A DNA stretch of 64,000 nucleotides, taken from assembly GCA_965224575.1 (NCBI GenBank), contig CBDCZQ010000001.1:319382-383381 (forward strand). Direction: 5' to 3'. Under the pieces are notes generated by a model. It ran no database searches, was not told where the DNA came from, and worked only from the letters and a program-made list of their open reading frames with translations. Below are positions 27,162 through 36,466 of this stretch, piece by piece. The stretch is from QPIN01 sp965224575. GTDB taxonomy: Bacteria; Pseudomonadota; Gammaproteobacteria; Methylococcales; Methylomonadaceae. The first letter of the stretch is position 1. Each line of letters starts with the position of its first letter. The translations under genes and the position numbers were made by a program.

Positions 27162-28115
27162 ATGAGCAACCAATCAAGATATCTTCCCTATATATTGCAC
27201 GGCCTTGCTATAGTGGGCGCAATTTATATTTGTGTCATTGCACAAAGCGTCTATGCCTCAGATCTCGGTACAATTGATGCTAAACTTGGTGACGGTCTTC
27301 ATGCCGTTAAGAACTTTGCCGGAGATGACCGTTATGTGCTTGTTAGTGATCGAGAGGTGAAGCTGTTCTTGAGCAATGAGGCACTCAACTACGACAACCC
27401 TAAGATTGGTTTCAGCAATGATAACCACTTCAAGGATTCGTGCGCACCGACTGCAGCAATGAATGTGTTCAAATGGTACGGCATCGACAAACTCGCGGGT
27501 AACACGTGCTTTTGGATGAAAGAATCTGCAGCCGATGTACAGGGCATCCGCCCGCCACCTATATGGGTGTGCCGACCTAAGATCATGCCACATAAGCTCG
27601 GTAGAGCCATGAAGACCAATACTTGGCGTGTAGCGACAATTACGATGCCAGGCACAAATACTACAAACTTCCGTAAGGTCTTTAAATCGTATCTAGAAAC
27701 CTACAAGCCCAGCAAGTTAAAGTACCAGTATGCATACGAGGAAGGCGATGGGAGGTCTCAGTACCAAATGCTTTGGAAGACGCTTGCTCAAGGGAATCCA
27801 GTTGTGGTGACCTACAAGACTGGTGCGACGAAAGGACACTTCGCTACAATTGTTGGGATTGAGAAGGTTGGCAATGATGATAATTACAATAACGACAAGA
27901 TCTTCTTGGCCAATCCGCGTAAGGAAGATCAAAACAACTCAATCAGTTGGAACAAGTTCAGGCTACTTTGGCGTCGCGATTACAATGACTTCGGTGCGCT
28001 CAAGTTAGTTGGCGAACGACGGTATTCTCGCATCAACCTTTGGGATTCGACCGCAGTGTCTCCGTTATCTGGTGGTAGCGGTAAGGTCAAACATGAGCCC
28101 GTCCATAAGTACTAA
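27162..28115 (+). CDS. Secreted papain-like (C39-type) cysteine protease
   Basis: 317 residues from the ATG at 27162, chosen because AGGAGA lies directly upstream (27151-27156) and a signal peptide follows (residues 1-33, ending SVYAS). Cys93 in KDSCAPTAAMNVFKWYG and His226 in TKGHFATIVGIE, followed by LANPRKED, form the Cys/His/Asn pattern of peptidase C39-like domains. The gene is more GC-rich than its neighbours and on the opposite strand, so it may have arrived separately. A strong terminator-like hairpin follows at 28139. Substrate unknown; a secreted processing or bacteriolytic role is possible. Confidence 0.78.
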   Translation: MSNQSRYLPYILHGLAIVGAIYICVIAQSVYASDLGTIDAKLGDGLHAVKNFAGDDRYVLVSDREVKLFLSNEALNYDNPKIGFSNDNHFKDSCAPTAAMNVFKWYGIDKLAGNTCFWMKESAADVQGIRPPPIWVCRPKIMPHKLGRAMKTNTWRVATITMPGTNTTNFRKVFKSYLETYKPSKLKYQYAYEEGDGRSQYQMLWKTLAQGNPVVVTYKTGATKGHFATIVGIEKVGNDDNYNNDKIFLANPRKEDQNNSISWNKFRLLWRRDYNDFGALKLVGERRYSRINLWDSTAVSPLSGGSGKVKHEPVHKY

Positions 28116-28138
28116 CATGAACTTCACTGCCAATCGTG

Positions 28139-28168
28139 GTACACCTCGTTAATATGTGGAGGTGTACC
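28139..28168 (+). terminator. Terminator-like hairpin after the C39 protease
   Basis: Perfect 10-bp stem GGTACACCTC / GAGGTGTACC with a 10-base loop, followed by TTTCAGTTT. Located 24 bp after the protease stop. Confidence 0.7.
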
Positions 28169-28315
28169 TTTCAGTTTAATAATGTAGCTATTTCCAACTC
28201 CGTGATTCGGATAGAGCATTTAACATGTTTGAACCAGCCTCAACTAGAGAATATGCACTAAAACAGAGGATTGCCCATCATGCCGATAAACAACCTAATA
28301 TTATGTATTCCAAGT
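28169..28315. other. Stretch without recognised feature
   Basis: About 150 bp between the terminator and the start of a truncated attC/repeat segment; no gene or site seen. Confidence 0.35.
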
Positions 28316-28709
28316 CACGCCTTGTCCTACGCAGGGCACTGTTCTTTTTCTCTTCGCTTTTTCAATCGCGTGGAAGTCGTCAGAACTTTATTTTTCAGCA
28401 CTCAACTCTGCAAACCTCAAAATTTCGCTTTTTCTCTTTCTAAATCCTTTGGAATTCTGTCGAGCTTATTTTCTCCGAACTCAACCTGGTAAACATCGAA
28501 CCCCGCTTTTGCTTTTTCTGAGTTTGATTTCCATAACAGACTTTGAAAAAACAACACCCTACTTTTCCACATCAAACCTCGCTTTTTCGCAAGCTTATGT
28601 TCTCTGCGTCCGAGCTTTATTTTCTCCAGCAGAAACTAGCTTCACAGCTCTCAGTTTTCGCTCTATCTAAAACAATTTTATTTTCCGCTTCGTGCCTTCG
28701 CAGAAGGCT
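28316..28709 (-). repeat. Repeat cassette R8, preceded by a truncated attC
   Basis: Begins with an attC type B scrap (CCAAGTCACGCC...CTACGCAGGGCACTG), then the repeat family through to the head hairpin GCCTTCGCAGAAGGC near 28693-28708. No gene. Confidence 0.7.
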
Positions 28710-28826
28710 ATAACCTTAAAATAACTTGCTGTGTTCAACGTCAGGACTACGAATAAGAGCTTACTAGCCTCAACAAGATGAACTTTGCATTAGAAGAATT
28801 GAGGCAAGTTGATTGGCTCGTTATAA
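28710..28826 (-). repeat. attC site (type B)
   Basis: ATAACCTTAAAATAACTTGCTGTG and GGCAAGTTGATTGGCTCGTTATAA form the outer arms; 117 bp. Related sites at 32403, 38653, 39166 and 56902. Confidence 0.85.
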
Positions 28827-29084
28827 AAATTAAGAAAGCTCCATTTCCCTTGTTCTCTTGCTCTTTGCTTTTTCGGTCACATGGCAGTCGTCAGAGCTTC
28901 CTGTTTCAGCACTCAATTTCGCAAACCTCAAAATTTCGCTTTTGCTCTTTCTAAATCCTTTGGCATTCCGTCGAGCTTACTTTCTCCACATCCATCTTGG
29001 CAAACATCAAGACTCGATTTTTCTTTTTCACATGCTCTTTCAGCATCATATTTTTTTTCCGCTTCTTACCTTCGCAGAAGGCTA
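28827..29084 (-). repeat. Non-coding repeat cassette R9
   Basis: attC-bounded, repeat family only. Head hairpin variant ACCTTCGCAGAAGGC near 29069-29084. Confidence 0.72.
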
Positions 29085-29199
29085 TAACCATGAATTAACC
29101 AGCCTGTTTCACATCTTAGACTTGGCAAACTACAAGCTTATTTTCTCCATAACAAGCTACGCATAAGAAAAATTTGGCTGGTTGAATGCCAAGTTATAA
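29085..29199 (-). repeat. attC site (type C)
   Basis: Near-identical to 4221-4336: AATTAACCAGCCTG and GGCTGGTTGAATGCCAAGTTATAA arms. Confidence 0.85.
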
Positions 29200-29351
29200 A
29201 AACTTGGAAGTTTTCAGACTTTTCTTTCTTTGCTCTACTTTTTGCTTTTTAAGTCGTCGGTGCTTCCTTTCGGCACTCAAACTTTGCAAGCACAGAATTC
29301 TGCTTTTGTTCTTTCAAAATCCATTGGCATACTGTCGTGTATTTTTCAAAG
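29200..29351 (-). repeat. Repeat segment R10
   Basis: Short repeat-family stretch after the stop of the split pentapeptide/membrane gene, as also seen after the gene at 3344-3961. Confidence 0.6.
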
Positions 29352-29618
29352 TCAGCGTTTAAAACGTCGTCGTATAGCGAATAATAATAATAATGCAGTT
29401 TGCGCACTGATTATTATTGCTAGCATGGCTAGTAATTGAGATGCGCGGGAAGAGGGTTTATAAAATCGCTCTTTCTGAAATGTGGCGATTGACATGGTAA
29501 AAAAAAGTGTCTCTTCATAGTCCCTTAGCCACTGCTGAATATTTACGTTAGAATTATTTGTGTCGGGGAATAGTTGATAATTTATTGGAGTTAAAGCTAA
29601 CTGTGTTGTATGTTTTCC

Positions 29619-30840
29619 CTCTGTACATGACAAAAATTTTAAAAGGTTGATGTAGCCCGTTGAAATGTAATTAAATACCGGGTTTTTGTTTTGGCAAACA
29701 TGAATAACGGACAATTACAGATCAACGAACTAACCGCTATATTAAACGAGCATTTTCATTGGAACAAGGCAAGAATGGGATGTTTTGTAGGAATGCTAAT
29801 AGCCATAATGGTTGTAGGTACAGTAAACCTGACACAATTGGCTCTATTTTTTCCTAGCAAGGCATTGGTTTCATCACGATACAGGCGCATACAACGGTTT
29901 TTTAGTGAACATTGGCTTGATTACAATGAAATCGCTCGTTTTATCATGAAGTTATTTGGTTTTACCGAAAATGACTTTTATTTGTCATTGGATAGAACCA
30001 ACTGGAAATGGGGTAAAACCAACATTAATTTATTAGTGCTGGCCGTTGTCTATAAAGGCGCAGCCATTCCCGTGTATTGGCTACCCTTGAATAAGCGGGG
30101 CAATTCTAATTGGCGAGAAAGAATCGTGCTAATGAAACGGTTTATTAGCCAGTTTGGTCAGGACAGGATTAAGGGGCTGTTAGCGGATCGTGAATTTATA
30201 GGTGATAAATGGATGGGGTGGCTCATTGAAGAAAAAATACCTTTCAATATTCGGATTCGTAATAATAGTTATACCGTAAATAGTCGGGGTGATCGTCTAC
30301 GTGTTGACCATTTATTTCGTGGATTAAAGCCCGGCGAGAGGCTTAATATTAATGAAGCAAGACTTTTAGGTGCTTGCTCAGTCTATTTAAGTGGCCTCCG
30401 CTTGAGTGATGGGAAATTATTAATCGTTGCTAATGCTAGCCTTAATCCGAATGCGATTGAAGAATATGGCCTGCGTTGGGAAATTGAAACCTTGTTTGGG
30501 TGTTTAAAAGGCCGAGGGTTTAACCTTGAAGATACGCGCGTTGTGGGTTATCTCCGCATGAAAAAGTTATTTGTATTACCTGTTATTGCTTTTTGCTGGT
30601 CTCATAAAGTAGGCGAATGGAAAGACGATTGTGTTTTACCGATAAAAACCAAAACACATCAACGTTTAGCACAAAGCATCTTTAGGTATGGTTTAGATTG
30701 TATTCGTTCTGAGCTGTTTAATATTTTTTCACAATCGAAAAAACAGGTGAAGAAAATACTGTCTTTACTCCGTCCTGCTTTGTCAGGTAATAGAATTTAT
30801 GGAGGATCAGTTAGATGCTGATTTTTTGTCGTGTACAGAG
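29619..30840 (+). mobile_element. IS4-family insertion sequence with 9-bp target duplication
   Basis: 1222 bp. Ends CTCTGTACATGACAAAAA and the near-complement TTTTTTGTCGTGTACAGAG. Direct repeats ATGTTTTCC flank it at 29610-29618 and 30841-30849. Intact and apparently recent. Confidence 0.92.
29700..30821 (+). CDS. IS4-family transposase
   Basis: 373 residues from the ATG at 29700 (a TTG 9 bases upstream is less likely). Contains LSLDRTNWKWG (first Asp), LLADREFIGDKW (second Asp) and the YREK motif YGLRWEIETLFGCLKGRGFNLEDT with the Glu. Full length and intact, so probably active. It drives the element that splits the pentapeptide gene. Confidence 0.93.
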   Translation: MNNGQLQINELTAILNEHFHWNKARMGCFVGMLIAIMVVGTVNLTQLALFFPSKALVSSRYRRIQRFFSEHWLDYNEIARFIMKLFGFTENDFYLSLDRTNWKWGKTNINLLVLAVVYKGAAIPVYWLPLNKRGNSNWRERIVLMKRFISQFGQDRIKGLLADREFIGDKWMGWLIEEKIPFNIRIRNNSYTVNSRGDRLRVDHLFRGLKPGERLNINEARLLGACSVYLSGLRLSDGKLLIVANASLNPNAIEEYGLRWEIETLFGCLKGRGFNLEDTRVVGYLRMKKLFVLPVIAFCWSHKVGEWKDDCVLPIKTKTHQRLAQSIFRYGLDCIRSELFNIFSQSKKQVKKILSLLRPALSGNRIYGGSVRC

Positions 30841-32112
30841 ATGTTTTCCATAAATTGTTGGTTCAATCCCTGTTACCATAAATAATAGGGATAGTATTAG
30901 CACAACACTTATAAGAGCTGTTGTCGCTTGGACATAGCTGGTACCATACAAACTTAAAATGCGATAAATGCTGAAAGAATTACAATTTTCTCGAATTTTT
31001 CTCAACCATGGTTGATCTATATGGCTTGCTAATTTTATTCGTCGTATTTCCATTTCACCGATATGGAATGCTTCGGCGTTATCAATATCTCGACGTTGTT
31101 CATAGTTAGTCACTAATTGAGCATATTTTTCAGCAATTTTTTCTAGCTGTGGAGGTTTATCCCAGTCATGAATGCCATTTTTTTTTCGTGCGATTGGATC
31201 GTTATCGATCTTTAGAACTCTCACTTCCCCCCATATGCATGGTCTTCCCTTTAATGAGTTCCATTTTACACCAACAAAGCGAATAAATTCTAGATCAGTG
31301 TCATAGAAGTCCGCTTTAGCTAAACTAACATTTATGAGAGAAAGACGTGTATTATTAGAAAAGCTTAGTTCACAAAAAAGAGTTAGTCCTTCAAATACTT
31401 GTTTACCACCATAGCCAATAAAAGAAGAGCGTTTTCCGAAAAATGCTCGATCAAAATTTGTGAAGTTTGCAAAGTTGCAATCACTAAACTCACACCCTTT
31501 TTTAAAATTTGCGTTTACAAAATATGTCTCAGCAAGAAATTTCACTGATGAGAAATTAACTATACCGTGAAAAACAGTATCATGGAATAGTGAAATGCCG
31601 TCAAAATCAATATTGGCAAATATTAAATTCCCACAAAATTCGACTGCGCGAAAATTAGCATTAGGTATCTCAAGTAACATTAATCCAAAATCTCCTGTAA
31701 AACGTGCAGAGTGAAAATTTAATGGTTTATTTAACTTGCGCATAGCAGTTGATGGAGAATCTGTTATAGCTAATGCTGAATTGGGTGGAATCACAAAACC
31801 TATAAATTCATATTCCTTTATAGAATTATTTTGCTCAATTTGTTTAAAAAGATCTACAAAAGCTTTACGACAGCGAGTATCAATTTCCTCCACAGCTTTT
31901 AAATCGACGGGAGTAAGGTTAAGTCGTTCATCAATTGAGGGCTTATGCATATGAAAGATACATAAACCATCGATTTCTTCGGGATGTGAACATTTCCATA
32001 TTTTGAAGGGATGAGTTAGTATCTTTTCGAACTTGCAATTAGTCTCTACAGGAACAGATGAAGAACCAAGAATTTCATTATTGTGTGATTCATCATTTTT
32101 CACTTCTGGCAT

Positions 32113-32402
32113 AAATGCATGCCTCCTTTCATTTAGTGCATAAAAAATATAGATATGTACGTATTGATACCAACAGATTTTATATTGTTCTCAATTTTAT
32201 TTTTATATGCTGGGCAGGCTGTCATGCTTTATTTTCTCCGCGCCCAACTTGGCAAACACCAAGACTCGCTTTTGCTTTTTCACAGTCTTATATTTTCCAC
32301 ATCCGCGTTAGCTTTTTCACATCAAACCTTGAGTCACAGCACTCAACTTCCGCCCTTTCAACAATAGGTTTTTTTTCCACTTTTTGCTCTCAAAAACAGA
32401 AA
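32113..32402 (-). repeat. Repeat segment R11 upstream of the split pentapeptide gene
   Basis: Repeat family from about 32205 to 32400. This copy lacks the usual head hairpin; it ends CTCAAAAACAGAAAATAACG. The first 90 bp next to the start codon hold GGAGGCATGC as a likely RBS. Confidence 0.62.
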
Positions 32403-32519
32403 ATAACGTTAAAATAACTTGCTGTGTTCAGCGTCAGGACTACGAATAAGGATGTCCTGTTTTCAGCAAGATGAACTTTGTATTAGAAGAATGAGGCAAG
32501 TTGATTTGTCTTGTTATAA
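32403..32519 (-). repeat. attC site (type B)
   Basis: ATAACGTTAAAATAACTTGCTGTG and GGCAAGTTGATTTGTCTTGTTATAA arms; 117 bp. Confidence 0.85.
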
Positions 32520-33125
32520 AATTAAGCAAGTTCCATTTCTTCTATTCTTTTGCTCTTCGTTTTTTCAATCGCGTGGTAATCGTCAGAACTTTTTTTTTCA
32601 GCACTCAGTTCTGCAAATCTCAGAATTTCGCTTTTGCTCTTTCTCAATCCTTTGGCATTCCGTCGAGCTTACTTTCTCCGCACCCAGCTTGGCATACATC
32701 AAAACTCGCTTTTGCTTTTTCGCAGGCTTATGTTTTCCACGTCCGTGTTAGCTTTTTCACATCGAACCTAAATTCACAGCACTCAACTTCTGCTCTTTCA
32801 ACAATCGCTGAAAATCAGGGAAACGGAGCGATAGCGAAGTGATGATTTTTAGTCCGCAGTAGGCAACAGGGAAATTTGCAGATTCGACGTGTGCGATAGC
32901 ACGCGAGAGAAGCAAAAATTTTTTCCCGATAAGCCGTCAAGTCAGTGAGGTAAGTTTTAACGGAGCGGCTTTTGTGCGGAGTTGAAACTGGACGCAGGAC
33001 GTACTGTGGCACTCGATTAAGTCGCCCGAGCGGAATGAATCTTTGGACATGGATGTCCCAAGGTGATATATAGCGAGGATGGCGCGCCAGGAATTTCTTT
33101 TCTGCTGTTGCCTTCGCAGAAGGCT
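32520..33125 (-). repeat. Non-coding repeat cassette R12 with a 283-bp insertion
   Basis: An attC-bounded cassette of the repeat family, interrupted by the 283-bp element at 32808-33090. The head hairpin GCCTTCGCAGAAGGC is at about 33109-33124. Confidence 0.72.
32808..33090. mobile_element. 283-bp repeat element, copy 3
   Basis: Apparently identical to copies 1 and 2; flanks TCG and GAATTTC. Inserted inside a repeat cassette, leaving attC sites intact on both sides. Confidence 0.8.
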
Positions 33126-33254
33126 ATAACGCCCCAATAAAGGGCTTGCGAATTTACCTACTCAAATGTTAAATCTAGCACAAACTCAAACGAAACTACA
33201 TTACTTAAAAGAAGCCCTGCTTTCGCAAGTCCTTTCTTTAATTGGTTTGTTATG
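33126..33254 (-). repeat. attC site
   Basis: ATAACGCCCCAATAAAGGGCTTGCG and CGCAAGTCCTTTCTTTAATTGGTTTGTTATG pair with bulges; 129 bp. 3' end of the GNAT cassette. Confidence 0.82.
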
Positions 33255-33328
33255 TATTATTATTTCGAACTGCCAGAACTAGGGAGTGGTTTGTGTCCTT
33301 ACACTAGATCAGCGATTATGCTGTTTAA

Positions 33329-33781
33329 TTATATCGGTCTCTTACCTATAACAGTCCCATCGTCTCGATCTCCAACTTCCTTGAAACCATAGCTGCTATA
33401 TAGTTTCTTTGCTGCAATATTCTGCGGGTGGTAGTAAACATCTACAAATTTGCAGCGCTCCCCATGTGCTTTGATTTCCTTCAGCAACAGACCCATTGCT
33501 ATTTTTCCGATTCCAGTGTTCTGTCTTTTTCGATCTATCATGAATCGCCATATAGTGCACTCATCCTCATCGAATTCACCAATTTCGCCAAATTGATACT
33601 CCACGAATCCTACAACTTTGTCGCCCACACAAATTGCTCTGAGGTGTGTTGATGTAGAGAACTTAGATTCAGCAATAGATAATAAGTTTGATGTAAAATA
33701 GTTTTCTTGTGTCTCTTCGACCTCTAGTTTAATTACATCATTGAAATTGTCCCTCACAACTTCTATTAATTTTACTTCCAA
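33329..33781 (-). CDS. GNAT-family acetyltransferase
   Basis: 150 residues. The acetyl-CoA binding loop is RKRQNTGIGKIAMGLLLKEIKAHG (Q/R-x-x-G-x-G/A). N-terminal strands and the terminal KFVDVYYHPQNIAAKKLYSSYGFKEVGDRDDG follow the GNAT fold. Stand-alone cassette gene between attC sites at 33126 and 33972. Substrate unknown; such cassette acetyltransferases may modify drugs, polyamines or proteins. Confidence 0.9.
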   Translation of the reverse strand: MEVKLIEVVRDNFNDVIKLEVEETQENYFTSNLLSIAESKFSTSTHLRAICVGDKVVGFVEYQFGEIGEFDEDECTIWRFMIDRKRQNTGIGKIAMGLLLKEIKAHGERCKFVDVYYHPQNIAAKKLYSSYGFKEVGDRDDGTVIGKRPI

Positions 33782-33971
33782 CTTTGCATCCTCCGTGGGC
33801 TGTCTAGTAACATGCTATTAGTTATTCTATTACAGAGTTTTTATCTTCTTTTGTAAATTCATTATTTCGAATATCTAATAATTCCTGTTTCATTTTATAA
33901 ATTACTCACTATCTTTTAAAAAGATGCATTCAGATAATGTATTGCACTTTATGCTTTTGCGTCGCAGACAC

Positions 33972-34073
33972 ATAACGCCAGCTTCACCGGCCGCCATAAG
34001 TGGCGCGGCTTTTGCTGCTCTTTCGCAAAATCCGTGACACTTATGGCAGTCCGCGTGCAAGCTATTGTTATGC
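33972..34073 (-). repeat. attC site (type D)
   Basis: ATAACGCCAGCTTCACCGGCCGCCATAAG and CTTATGGCAGTCCGCGTGCAAGCTATTGTTATG arms. It overlaps the last codons of the PIN gene by 6 bp. Bases 33782-33971 hold no other feature. Confidence 0.92.
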
Positions 34074-34499
34074 TTTTTCATGTTGATTAATTGAGATAAT
34101 TCCCCATAATTCATCTGGAGTATAAATAGGTAATTTTGCTTGCTTATAATCTTTGGTATTTCTTGTAACTAAACCATTTACATTGCAACACTCTCCAGAA
34201 TAATATTGAACGGCATCTTCAAAGTCTTTGAATTCTGAATTTATTGACAATTCAATGACCTTTAAATTGACTTCTGCTATATTGAATATACTCAATAATT
34301 TTCGCACTTCAACCCTTGCTTTATTTCTGTTTGTTTCTTTTGATATTAAATAATCCAGAGTTGTAACAGTTGTTGCACATAAGAAACCTTCAATTTTTTT
34401 ATTTTCTACTGCATTAACAAGATTTGCTGATAATTTAACAAAAGGTTCTCTATTTAATAGAACATCTAGGATAATGTTTGTGTCAAATACTATCTTCAA
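34068..34499 (-). CDS. PIN-domain toxin (VapC-like)
   Basis: 143 residues. MKIVFDTNIILDVLLNREPF gives the first acidic site; CATTVTTLDYLISKE, EFKDFEDAVQYYSGE and LVTRNTKDYKQAKLPIYTPDEL complete the PIN pattern (D6, E/D in FEDA, D in TKDY). Predicted RNase toxin. Start overlaps the antitoxin stop by 4 bp. Confidence 0.92.
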   Translation of the reverse strand: MKIVFDTNIILDVLLNREPFVKLSANLVNAVENKKIEGFLCATTVTTLDYLISKETNRNKARVEVRKLLSIFNIAEVNLKVIELSINSEFKDFEDAVQYYSGECCNVNGLVTRNTKDYKQAKLPIYTPDELWGIISINQHEKA

Positions 34500-34732
34500 A
34501 GGTATTTCTCTTCTAAATGTTTTTTATAATCTTTTTGATCAACACCACTAGAACCTAAAACCCCAATTAATGACTTAGTAACTGGAGATATTACCGGTTG
34601 TTCAGTTTGTTGTGTTAATATTTGAAAATAATCAGCTACAACCTGAGAAAGTGATTTATCATGCTCTTTTGCATAACCTTTAGCTTGCTGTATCAATGAA
34701 TCTTCTAATCGAAGTGTCAATTTTGTTTGCAT
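34496..34732 (-). CDS. Antitoxin of the PIN toxin
   Basis: 78 residues: TKLTLRLEDSLIQQAKGYAKEHDKSLSQVVADYFQILTQQ is a ribbon-helix-helix DNA-binding domain (DUF6364-like). The C-terminal tail GVLGSSGVDQKDYKKHLEEKYL is the toxin-binding part. Upstream of and coupled to the PIN toxin. Confidence 0.88.
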   Translation of the reverse strand: MQTKLTLRLEDSLIQQAKGYAKEHDKSLSQVVADYFQILTQQTEQPVISPVTKSLIGVLGSSGVDQKDYKKHLEEKYL

Positions 34733-34833
34733 AACAATACCTGGTGACGTGTTTAATGTAGGTGGATTGTACGTCTATTTTATTTAACCAGCAACCTCTT
34801 TTTTCCATTTTGAGTACGCAGAGGTTTTTAAGC

Positions 34834-34893
34834 ATAACGCCTAGCTCACCGAAGAGCTGCGTAGCAGCAATCCGGTGCAGTTATTTGTTATGG
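34834..34893 (-). repeat. attC site (compact, 60 bp)
   Basis: ATAACGCCTAGCTCACCG and CGGTGCAGTTATTTGTTATG arms with inner GAAGAGCTGCGTAGCAGC. Close to the textbook short attC layout. Confidence 0.92.
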
Positions 34894-35543
34894 CCATTTG
34901 ATTCTCTAACGGTTACATTCGCCTCGTTTGAAAACCAGTTCACCTGGCGTACGGCCAAAATATAATTTATACCTTCAAATTTAAACTTCCACTGAGTGCC
35001 CGCTTTTACATCTTTTACTATTTCATTTTTCTTTCCTGGGATATTTATAATGATGTTTACAGTAAAATCCGGGTTGAATTTATGAATACCTATAGTGGCT
35101 CCAGTTTTTGGGTCACGAAACGACCCTCCCTGACCAAGGGTAATTCCATCGAAATAGGGCTTTGTTGGTTTATCGTTATATTTCATCGTTGTAGAAGATG
35201 CTTCTTCTAATTTGGTTAAAGCCAATTCAGCCTTTTGACGAAGCTTTATCTCGTTTTCTATTTGAGCTTCCAGATGCGGTATTGTCTTCGGCGTGTTGAT
35301 AAGCCAGCTTTGATACTTGCTGTTTTCAGTTTTAAGTATATCGATGCTACTTTCAAGGACTTCTACTTTAGCTTGGTATTGCGATACTTCGGCTCGATGA
35401 TTTGAATCTTTTTGCTCGTCATATATAAAAATAAAGCCAGCCCAAGTTACGCCAGCGACAAGAAAAGTGTGACTTATTATTGAAGTCAACGGATGATCTT
35501 GGAACCAGTTTGACAATGTTTCCTCCTTATCGTGTAGAGCCAT
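34881..35543 (-). CDS. Membrane-anchored coiled-coil protein of unknown function
   Basis: About 220 residues from the ATG at 35541-35543. One membrane segment near residues 20-40 (SIISHTFLVAGVTWAGFIFIY), then a coiled coil (about 45-115: AEVSQYQAKVEVLESSIDILKTEN..., ENEIKLRQKAELALTKLEE), and a beta-rich C-terminal domain (FDGITLGQGGSF...GTQWKFKFEGINYILAVRQVNW). The longer frame to 35603 runs into the attC and is rejected. The ATG is part of the cassette boundary (GTTATGG), so the coding region starts 2 bases into the cassette with no RBS of its own. No family recognised. Confidence 0.75.
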   Translation of the reverse strand: MALHDKEETLSNWFQDHPLTSIISHTFLVAGVTWAGFIFIYDEQKDSNHRAEVSQYQAKVEVLESSIDILKTENSKYQSWLINTPKTIPHLEAQIENEIKLRQKAELALTKLEEASSTTMKYNDKPTKPYFDGITLGQGGSFRDPKTGATIGIHKFNPDFTVNIIINIPGKKNEIVKDVKAGTQWKFKFEGINYILAVRQVNWFSNEANVTVRESNGHNK

Positions 35544-35648
35544 AACGCCCGCATCACAGGCTGCCGTATGGGGCACGATTTTTGCGGCTTTTTCTCTTCG
35601 CAAAATCCGTGACGCTTACGGCAGTCCTAGTGCATGCGATTGTTATGC
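35542..35648 (-). repeat. attC site (type D)
   Basis: ATAACGCCCGCATCACAGGCTGCCGTATG and CTTACGGCAGTCCTAGTGCATGCGATTGTTATG arms; 107 bp. Confidence 0.92.
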
Positions 35649-36145
35649 ACTTTTCCCCACTGATTCTTGGCGTACAAAACAAAATCATTAAAACTTTCCT
35701 CAGATTCAAAACTGCGTTTTGGAATAATGTGAAACAAATACCCAGAAATTTGAAACAGAACATATGAGCTGACTATCCTTATTTTTGAGATTCCTTTCCA
35801 TTTGCTTAACCCCTCATTTGCTGATGTTCTCTCATATAATCCTTCAGTTGTTAACTCATATTCGTGTTGCCCTAAAATACCATTACTTTTTGTTGACATG
35901 AATAAGATAGAAATCATTGTAAATACCGTACCAAATAACATTCCAGCAACACCACCGCCAATTGAGCCGATGACAATTGCTTTCCAATTATTAGGTGTTT
36001 GTGGAATTCCTTTTTGCCAACAAACCAAACTAAAGATTAGAGTAGCAATAACAGCCATAGTGATATAGGTGGACTTTAATTTTGGTAAAAGAACTAAGTT
36101 AAACCGAATTAAATCTAGTCTATTGATTTCCGTTATTACTTTCAT
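35627..36145 (-). CDS. YcxB-like membrane protein
   Basis: 172 residues. Two membrane segments near residues 26-45 (TYITMAVIATLIFSLVCW) and 57-82 (VIGSIGGGVAGMLFGTVFTMISILFM), then a C-terminal domain YELTTEGLYERTSANEGLSKWKGISKIRIVSSYVLFQISGYLFHIIPKRSF. The last stretch (E-G-L-x-E...W..I..I......YVLF......IIPKR.F) is the YcxB-like pattern. Stop codon and last residues lie in its attC. Function unknown. Confidence 0.8.
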   Translation of the reverse strand: MKVITEINRLDLIRFNLVLLPKLKSTYITMAVIATLIFSLVCWQKGIPQTPNNWKAIVIGSIGGGVAGMLFGTVFTMISILFMSTKSNGILGQHEYELTTEGLYERTSANEGLSKWKGISKIRIVSSYVLFQISGYLFHIIPKRSFESEESFNDFVLYAKNQWGKVHNNRMH

Positions 36146-36466
36146 ATATCTCCTAGTGCATAACTACTTAGCATTTATACGTTGTGCGCAGCATTACGTA
36201 TAAATGTTTGTTGGACAAATTCACTTGGATTGTCTCACTACTTTAATATAAAGGAAATTGTTTTTTGATAACTAAAGCGAAAGAGAGTTTCCTTAAATCT
36301 CTGTGAGAGGTATTTTCTGAGTAAACAGCGATATATCAAGTCTAACCACAGGTTTTTATCATCTACTGCGACTCATTATGTCCCTTTTTTGTGCGATAGA
36401 CAATAACAATCCCTCAACCTGTTAAGTTGCTTTTTTCACCTTAAAGCAGTCGGACTTAGCTATTGA

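Larger units (their letters stand above)
29352..32112 (-). pseudogene. Pentapeptide-repeat protein with C-terminal membrane segments, split by an IS4-family element
   Basis: Removing the IS at 29619-30840 and one 9-bp target copy restores a 1530-bp gene of 509 residues. The junction reads GIEPTIYGKH-TTQLALTPINYQLFP. Residues 1-130 are soluble with Cys-rich CKFEKILTHPFKIWKCSHPEEIDGLCIFHMH. Residues about 130-300 hold pentapeptide units (ARFTGDF, NANFRAVEFCGNLIFANIDFDGISLFHDTVFHGIVNF, CEFSDCNFANFTNF). Helices and a membrane segment near 405 (TTALISVVLILSLLFMV) follow, and a last one near 485 (LLAMLAIIISAQTALLLLFAI) comes before RRRFKR. The truncated 433-residue part still reads. Cassette gene with repeat segments on both sides. 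Confidence 0.85.

Noticed and set aside
32815..33012. Open frame through the 283-bp element (RHPRYISPWDIHVQRF... type), present in all three copies
   Set aside because: It has no start or RBS inside the element and its ends change with the insertion site; better taken as chance openness of an identical repeat.
35544..35603. Upstream extension of the coiled-coil membrane gene to 35603
   Set aside because: The added residues are the translated attC arm, so the start at 35543 is preferred.
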